A DNA stretch of 10,689 nucleotides from Deltaproteobacteria bacterium. GTDB lineage: Bacteria > Desulfobacterota > Desulfobacteria > Desulfobacterales > Desulfosalsimonadaceae. The notes under the pieces were generated by a model that was given only the letters and a program-made list of their open reading frames with translations, had not been told where the DNA came from and made no database searches. Shown here in pieces: positions 5,938 to 10,689 of the stretch. The DNA is taken from contig JAJRPH010000169.1 of the NCBI GenBank assembly GCA_024280875.1, positions 1-10,689 on the forward strand. Reading direction: 5' to 3'. How positions within the stretch are numbered: position 1 is the first letter of the stretch; each line of letters starts with the position of its first letter. The translations under genes and the position numbers were made by a program.

Positions 5938-8577
5938 ATGAGTACATTAAAACAGACAACAGAATTATACTCAGCAACATATTCGAATATTTTGTCCAGC
6001 CACCGGTCATTATTATTCAGTTCTCCGTCAACTTCGGAAGAAACACCCGGTATGCTTAAAAAACATGCGCTGAGTATTGATCATTATTTCCAGAGCTGCT
6101 TTGAATCCAGCAATATCGGTCCTAAGATGGATTTTATCCGAAATCCTTATGCCATTATCGCTCTTGGCGGTTACGGTAGATCGGAGCAGTGCATACACTC
6201 TGATGTGGACTTGCTTTTTCTTTTTCAAAAACATGTGCCGACGGCCGCTGATGAGTTGATCCGCGAAATTATTTATCCGCTCTGGGACCTCAAAATTGAG
6301 GTCGGCTATGCCACCCGTTCTGTCGATGAGTGCGTTTCCATGGCAAGAGGGGATTATGAAATTTTAACATCAATATTGGATGCGCGGTTTATCTGCGGAA
6401 TTTCTTCGGTGTTTATCAAACTAAGAGATCAAATCAGACGAAAAATTGTCAAACGCAATTCTCAAAAGATAATGAAATGGCTGATTGAAAGAAATATTAA
6501 ACGGCATCAGAATTTTGGGGACTCCACTTTCCTGCTTCAGCCGAATTTAAAAGAAGGCCAAGGCGGCCTCAGGGATTATCACACGCTCCGTTGGATCGCC
6601 ACGATAAAATATGATCTGCAGCATACCCGGGATTTAGAATTCCAGGGAGTTATGTCCCACCTTGAATATAATGAGCTGATGGCGGCGCTTTCGTTTATAT
6701 GGAATGTCAGAAACAAACTGCATCTGCTGACAAAACGAAAATGTGACCAGTTGTATTTTGAACACCAGCGGCCGGTGGCCGAGTCCATGGGGTTTTCTGA
6801 TGAAAAGGGACAGTCGGCGGTTGAAAAATTTCTTGGTGAGCTCCATTTTCATATGGCTTTTATCAAAAATCAACTCCAGTTGTTTTTATATGAATTTGGG
6901 TACGGGAAAAGGGGCAAATGGCGCCAGAGTGCTCGAAAAATTGGTGAAACTCCAGGAATCAAACTGTTTAAGGAACGTCTAAATTTTGATTCTCCGGAAA
7001 CCATACTGAATGATCCGGAAATGCTGATTAAAATTTTTGAAGTCAGTGCCAGGCTGAAAATGCCTCTCAGCAGGGAAGCGGAAAGACTGGTTCGGGAATT
7101 TAATTACCTGGTGGATGATTCGTTCCGAGAATCTCTGATAGTAAGGAATTTATTTGAAAAAATACTGATTTTGCCGGTGCCTACGTTTAATGTTTTGGAA
7201 CAAATGCTGAATACCGGGTTTCTGGCCAGCCTGATTCCCGAATATAAAAATATCATCAATCGGATTCAGTATGATGCCTATCACCTCTATCCGGTTGATA
7301 GGCATTTGTTGAAAACGGTGTATACACTGAAAATGTTCGGAGAGACGGGAAACTCGGAGCAGGATGGGCTTTGTGCCAGGTTATATCGGGGATTAAAGCG
7401 GAAAAAGATTCTTTTGCTGGCTGCTTTGCTTCACGATATCGGTAAGGGGCAGGAAGGTCGGCATTCGCTGGCAGGTGCTGAAATATCGGGCACCGTGTTA
7501 AAGCGAATGGGATATAATCCACGGGAAATAGATCTGGTTTCATTTTTGATTGAAAATCATTTGCTGCTGATTAAAATCGCCACTCGCCGGGATATCAATG
7601 ATGAAGAGACGGCAATCGCCTGTGCCCGTCAGATCAAAGACGGTAAACGTCTGATAATGCTTTATCTGCTGACAGTCGCCGATTCCTGCGCAACGGGCCC
7701 CAAAGCTTGGAACAGCTGGACCTCATCATTGCTCAGGGACTTTTTCCTTAAAGTCCTTGGAATTATAGAAAAAGGCGAGTTCGCTACCACCAGTGTCGTC
7801 AATCGGATTACCAGGAAAAGGAATGCGGTGCTTACCGCCGGTCAGGGTCTTGAAGTAGAAGATGTACTCAGAATTTTTGATCAAATGTCTCCACGCTATG
7901 TTTTGTATACGGAAGCGGAAGATATCATCACCCATATTCTCCTGTACAACCGTCTTCCCGGAAAACCGTTTGTATTGAACGTTGTCCATGATGCTGAGCT
8001 AAATAGTCGAACCGTGACCATTTGTGCAATAGACCGTCCCGGGTTGTTTTCGAAAATCGCCGGCGTCTTTACATTAAATAATATCAATATTCTCGATGTG
8101 CAGGTCAATACATGGAAAAATGACATTGCGATGGATATTTTTAGAGTTGAGCCGCCGCCCGAGCAACTGTTTGAAGATGAAAGATGGCAGCGAGTGGAAA
8201 ATAATCTTAAAGCGGTCCTTGCTGGCGAGATGGATCTTCAAGCAGAAATGTCCCAAAAAACGGTCACAGGGAAACGGGAAACAGCGGTTTTGTCCATCCG
8301 TCCGAACCGGGTGGCCGTGGACAATAACGGCTCCAGTTTTTATACGATAATCGAAGTCTTTTCATACGATTTTAAGGGGTTGCTTTATAGTGTGACAGAT
8401 GCAATCAGCCAGCTGGGGTTGAACATCACTGTGGCAAAGATCGCTACCAAAGTGGATCAGGTTGTGGATGTTTTTTATGTCTGTGATGAAACCGGTTCGA
8501 AAGTGGATGAGCCAGCGGCTGTGGACCAGATCAAAAAAGAGATTCTGGCGATTTTGCCTGCCCAAACTAATGAATAA
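5938..8577 (+). CDS. glnD: GlnD, PII uridylyltransferase / uridylyl-removing enzyme
   Basis: An 879-residue bifunctional sensor of glutamine. It adds UMP to Tyr51 of PII when glutamine is low and removes it when glutamine is high. The nucleotidyltransferase domain has GGYGR (77-81) and SDVDLLF (88-94; metal ligands D89 and D91). FLLQPNLKEGQGGLRDYH (198-215) is the GlnD-specific block. The HD hydrolase domain has H456, then LLHDIGKG with H499-D500, and ENH (539-541). Two ACT domains close the protein: DRPGLFSKIAGVF (699-711) and DFKGLLYSVTDAI (811-823). The full domain set and usual length are present. An ATG at 5914 would add eight residues but sits at or before the predicted sigma-54 start, so the ATG at 5938, preceded by AAGGA, is chosen. 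The amt gene follows after 58 bases. Confidence 0.98.
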   Translation: MSTLKQTTELYSATYSNILSSHRSLLFSSPSTSEETPGMLKKHALSIDHYFQSCFESSNIGPKMDFIRNPYAIIALGGYGRSEQCIHSDVDLLFLFQKHVPTAADELIREIIYPLWDLKIEVGYATRSVDECVSMARGDYEILTSILDARFICGISSVFIKLRDQIRRKIVKRNSQKIMKWLIERNIKRHQNFGDSTFLLQPNLKEGQGGLRDYHTLRWIATIKYDLQHTRDLEFQGVMSHLEYNELMAALSFIWNVRNKLHLLTKRKCDQLYFEHQRPVAESMGFSDEKGQSAVEKFLGELHFHMAFIKNQLQLFLYEFGYGKRGKWRQSARKIGETPGIKLFKERLNFDSPETILNDPEMLIKIFEVSARLKMPLSREAERLVREFNYLVDDSFRESLIVRNLFEKILILPVPTFNVLEQMLNTGFLASLIPEYKNIINRIQYDAYHLYPVDRHLLKTVYTLKMFGETGNSEQDGLCARLYRGLKRKKILLLAALLHDIGKGQEGRHSLAGAEISGTVLKRMGYNPREIDLVSFLIENHLLLIKIATRRDINDEETAIACARQIKDGKRLIMLYLLTVADSCATGPKAWNSWTSSLLRDFFLKVLGIIEKGEFATTSVVNRITRKRNAVLTAGQGLEVEDVLRIFDQMSPRYVLYTEAEDIITHILLYNRLPGKPFVLNVVHDAELNSRTVTICAIDRPGLFSKIAGVFTLNNINILDVQVNTWKNDIAMDIFRVEPPPEQLFEDERWQRVENNLKAVLAGEMDLQAEMSQKTVTGKRETAVLSIRPNRVAVDNNGSSFYTIIEVFSYDFKGLLYSVTDAISQLGLNITVAKIATKVDQVVDVFYVCDETGSKVDEPAAVDQIKKEILAILPAQTNE

Positions 8578-8635
8578 ATTTACTCAAAAGAGTATTGGTC
8601 GTATTATAGATTATGTTTTTTATAGGAGTAGAAAA

Positions 8636-9922
8636 ATGAGAAAAAAAAGTATGATGTTAACAGTTGTTTTACTATTATTGCCGATTCCATCAGCTTTTGC
8701 TGCAGATGTCATAGATTCGGGAGACACGTCATGGATGATTGTTGCCACAGCGCTTGTAATGATGATGACACCAGCGGGCCTGGCGCTGTTTTATTCAGGA
8801 ATGTCCAGATATAAAAATTTATTAAATACATTTGCGATGACTTTTGTATCCTATTGTCTGGGAAGTATCATCTGGGTTATATGGGGTTACACCCTTGCAT
8901 TCGGGCCGGATCACGGCGGGATGATCGGTGGGCTGAACCATTTGTTTTTAAATGGGATTGATGTCAACAGTGTTACAGGCACCATACCCACTTATGTATT
9001 TGTATTATTTCAGTTAACATTTGCCGGTATCGCGGTTGCTCTGGTTCTCGGGGCAATCGTTGACCGGATGAAGTTTTCATCATGGATTATCTTTGCAACA
9101 TTATGGATAACACTCATTTACTGTCCCATTGCTCACTGGGCCTGGGGTGGCGGTTGGATGGGCGAAATGGGTGCGCTGGATTTTGCCGGAGGCAATGTGG
9201 TGCATATTAATGCAGGAGTTGCCGGTCTGGTTCTGGCCATGGTGCTTGGGAAAAGAAAAGGATATGGGCGGGAGGCGATGTTCCCGTCCAGTGTGGCATT
9301 GACCGCACTGGGGGCAGCCTTGTTGTGGTTCGGATGGTTCGGGTTTAACGCAGGAAGCCAGCTGGCAGCAGACGGTGTGGCCGGTTCGGCATTCCTGGTA
9401 ACCAATACATCCGCAGCCATGGGTGCTCTGGCATGGATGTTTGCGGAATGGTATTTTGCAAAACAACCCACGGTGCTTGGCATCGCATCGGGTGTTGTTG
9501 CCGGATTGGTTGCCATTACACCGGCCGCTGGTTTTGTGAATCTTCAGGCATCATTGATCATCGGACTGGTTGCCGGGGTGCTTGGATATTTCAGTGTATC
9601 CACCCTGAAATTAAAAATGGGATATGATGACTCTCTGGATGCCTTTGGGGTGCATGGCATTTGCGGGATCTGGGGTGCTATCGCCACTGGTTTGTTTGCC
9701 TGTCCTGCAATTTCAGGTGCTTCAGGGCTTTTCTACGGCAATCCCAAACAGCTGGTGATACAGATTGTGTCAATTGTTGCCACTATTGCTTTTACGGCAG
9801 TGGGAACCCTGATTATTGTGTACATAACCAAATTTATTACCGGCGGACTGAGAGTTGAACTTGAACAGGAAATCGAAGGGCTTGATAGTGCCTTGCACGG
9901 TGAAAGGGCTTTCGAAATCTGA
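8636..9922 (+). CDS. amt: Amt ammonium transporter
   Basis: A 428-residue Amt/Mep/Rh-family inner-membrane ammonium channel. A signal peptide ends at AFA (20-22). With those 22 residues removed, the landmark residues fall at E. coli AmtB numbers: F129 and F237 (gate F107 and F215), W170 (W148), D182 in ALDFAGGNVVHIN (D160), H190 (H168) and H340 in FGVHGICG (H318). The twin-histidine pore is therefore intact. About eleven transmembrane segments are expected, followed by an amphipathic cytoplasmic tail (RVELEQEIEGLDSALHGE) that normally contacts PII. The same frame is open back into glnD, but AGGAG (8624-8628), seven bases before the ATG at 8636, and the signal peptide fix the start. An A8 run covers codons 2-5 but is in frame. 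The glnB gene follows 54 bases on. Confidence 0.98.
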   Translation: MRKKSMMLTVVLLLLPIPSAFAADVIDSGDTSWMIVATALVMMMTPAGLALFYSGMSRYKNLLNTFAMTFVSYCLGSIIWVIWGYTLAFGPDHGGMIGGLNHLFLNGIDVNSVTGTIPTYVFVLFQLTFAGIAVALVLGAIVDRMKFSSWIIFATLWITLIYCPIAHWAWGGGWMGEMGALDFAGGNVVHINAGVAGLVLAMVLGKRKGYGREAMFPSSVALTALGAALLWFGWFGFNAGSQLAADGVAGSAFLVTNTSAAMGALAWMFAEWYFAKQPTVLGIASGVVAGLVAITPAAGFVNLQASLIIGLVAGVLGYFSVSTLKLKMGYDDSLDAFGVHGICGIWGAIATGLFACPAISGASGLFYGNPKQLVIQIVSIVATIAFTAVGTLIIVYITKFITGGLRVELEQEIEGLDSALHGERAFEI

Positions 9923-9976
9923 TAGCTTTTCATTTAATTGGCTGAATAAATATAATAATTATGCAGGAGGTGTGTT

Positions 9977-10315
9977 ATGAAAAAAATAGAAGCCATCATT
10001 AAACCGTTTAAATTAGATGATGTAAAACAGGCACTGAGCGATATCGGGCTTCAGGGAATGACGATAACGGAAGTCAAAGGATATGGGCGCCAAAAAGGCC
10101 ACAAGGAAATCTATCGCGGTGCAGAATACCTGGTTGATTTTATACCTAAAATTAAAATTGAAATTGTCATCTCAGCCGATCGGCTGGATGAAGTGCTGGA
10201 AACGATCAAGAAATCCGCCAATACCGGAAAAATTGGAGATGGTAAAATATTTGTTATGTCTTTGGAAGAAGTCATCCGGGTTCGTACAGGTGAAACCGGT
10301 GTGGAGGCAATCTGA
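9977..10315 (+). CDS. glnB: PII nitrogen regulatory protein, GlnB type
   Basis: A 112-residue trimeric PII signal protein that binds ATP/ADP and 2-oxoglutarate and controls targets such as Amt, glutamine-synthetase regulation and the nitrogen two-component system. The T-loop KGHKEIYRGAEYLVDF places Tyr51, the GlnD uridylylation site, in the standard context. TGKIGDGKIFV is the B-loop signature. RVRTGETG is the C-loop. Lys3, Glu5 and Asp54 are GlnB-like rather than GlnK-like (E. coli GlnK has Asn54), although linkage to amt is typical of glnK; the symbol is thus by sequence rather than position. A strong ribosome binding site AGGAGG (9965-9970) lies six bases before the ATG. The 43-base gap to glnA shows no terminator. 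Confidence 0.97.
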   Translation: MKKIEAIIKPFKLDDVKQALSDIGLQGMTITEVKGYGRQKGHKEIYRGAEYLVDFIPKIKIEIVISADRLDEVLETIKKSANTGKIGDGKIFVMSLEEVIRVRTGETGVEAI

Positions 10316-10358
10316 TCTTTAAGGATGAACACTAACTATAACTTAGGAGGGAAGCTAA

Positions 10359-10689
10359 ATGACAAGCCCAAAAGATGTATTAGCATTGGTAAAAGAGAAG
10401 AGTATTCGTGTAGTTGATATTCGTTTCATGGATTTTCCGGGGATCTGGCAGCATTTCACAGTACCGGTTTCTGAACTGGATGAATCCAGTTTCGAGGACG
10501 GGTTTGGTTTTGACGGATCCAGTATCCGGGGATGGCAGCCGATTAATGCCAGTGATATGCTGGTTGTCCCGGATGCTTCAACCGCGAAAATCGATCCGTT
10601 TTATGAAGTGCCGACCCTGGTGTTGATCGGAAATATCGTGGATCCGATTACCCATGAGGCATATTCCCGTGACCCTCGAAATATCGCTC
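10359..10689 (+). CDS. glnA: GlnA, type I glutamine synthetase (N-terminal part)
   Basis: The first 110 codons of glutamine synthetase, cut by the window end. The full enzyme, usually about 470 residues in a dodecamer, makes glutamine from glutamate, ammonium and ATP in the cytoplasm. The visible part is the N-terminal beta-grasp domain. It has VDIRFMDFPGIWQHFTVP (19-36), then DGFGFDGSSIRGWQ (47-60), the family hallmark that builds the neighbouring subunit's active site. DMLVVPD and YSRDPRNIA follow. The spacing and GSSIRGW fit the GSI-beta type found in proteobacteria, but the Tyr adenylylation site lies outside the window. AGGAGG (10345-10350) eight bases before the ATG is a strong ribosome binding site. 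Confidence 0.98.
   Translation, partial: MTSPKDVLALVKEKSIRVVDIRFMDFPGIWQHFTVPVSELDESSFEDGFGFDGSSIRGWQPINASDMLVVPDASTAKIDPFYEVPTLVLIGNIVDPITHEAYSRDPRNIA

Noticed and set aside
8462..8635. In-frame N-terminal extension of the Amt reading frame into glnD
   Set aside because: It overlaps the glnD C-terminus out of frame; the strong AGGAG site and signal peptide place the true start at 8636.

Overview
This window is most likely chromosomal DNA from a Gram-negative anaerobe of the Desulfobacterota (former Deltaproteobacteria, Desulfobacteraceae-like). That assignment is an inference from the moderately AT-rich composition, the mix of exported proteins (an M48 lipoprotein, a secreted lipase, an LA_2272-type repeat protein) and a sigma-54-linked nitrogen cluster. 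No rRNA, tRNA, CRISPR array or insertion sequence was seen.

Left part (1-2110). On the minus strand lie a patatin-like phospholipase remnant (91-496), broken by a shift in an A8 tract and by loss of its C-terminal part, and a small three-helix membrane protein (566-943). An open frame without a start runs off the left edge. A secreted alpha/beta-hydrolase lipase (1284-2054, plus) converges on a zinc metalloprotease lipoprotein of family M48 (2111-2914, minus).

Middle (2915-5598). A shared upstream region separates the M48 gene from a divergently read exported repeat protein (3138-3857) whose coding sequence carries G8 and G7 tracts. It is followed 52 bases later by a 562-residue protein of unknown function that resembles a two-domain GalT/HIT-superfamily nucleotidyltransferase.

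Right part (5599-10689). This is a nitrogen-control cluster, all on the plus strand: glnD (PII uridylyltransferase / uridylyl-removing enzyme), amt (ammonium channel), glnB (PII, with Tyr51) and the start of glnA (type I glutamine synthetase, cut by the window end). A near-perfect sigma-54 promoter (TGGCAC-N5-TTGC) lies just before glnD. About 90-130 bases upstream of its predicted start site are three TTTGTA-ended elements spaced exactly 21 bases apart, one of them a perfect 12-base palindrome. A TATAAT box lies among them. The arrangement resembles the dual glnAp1/glnAp2 control region of enteric bacteria but with an unfamiliar operator sequence, and it is the most interesting regulatory signal in the window. 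The cluster encodes a full sensing loop: GlnD reads glutamine through its ACT domains and modifies GlnB, GlnB gates Amt and downstream regulators, and GlnA assimilates the ammonium. No convincing Rho-independent terminator was found anywhere.
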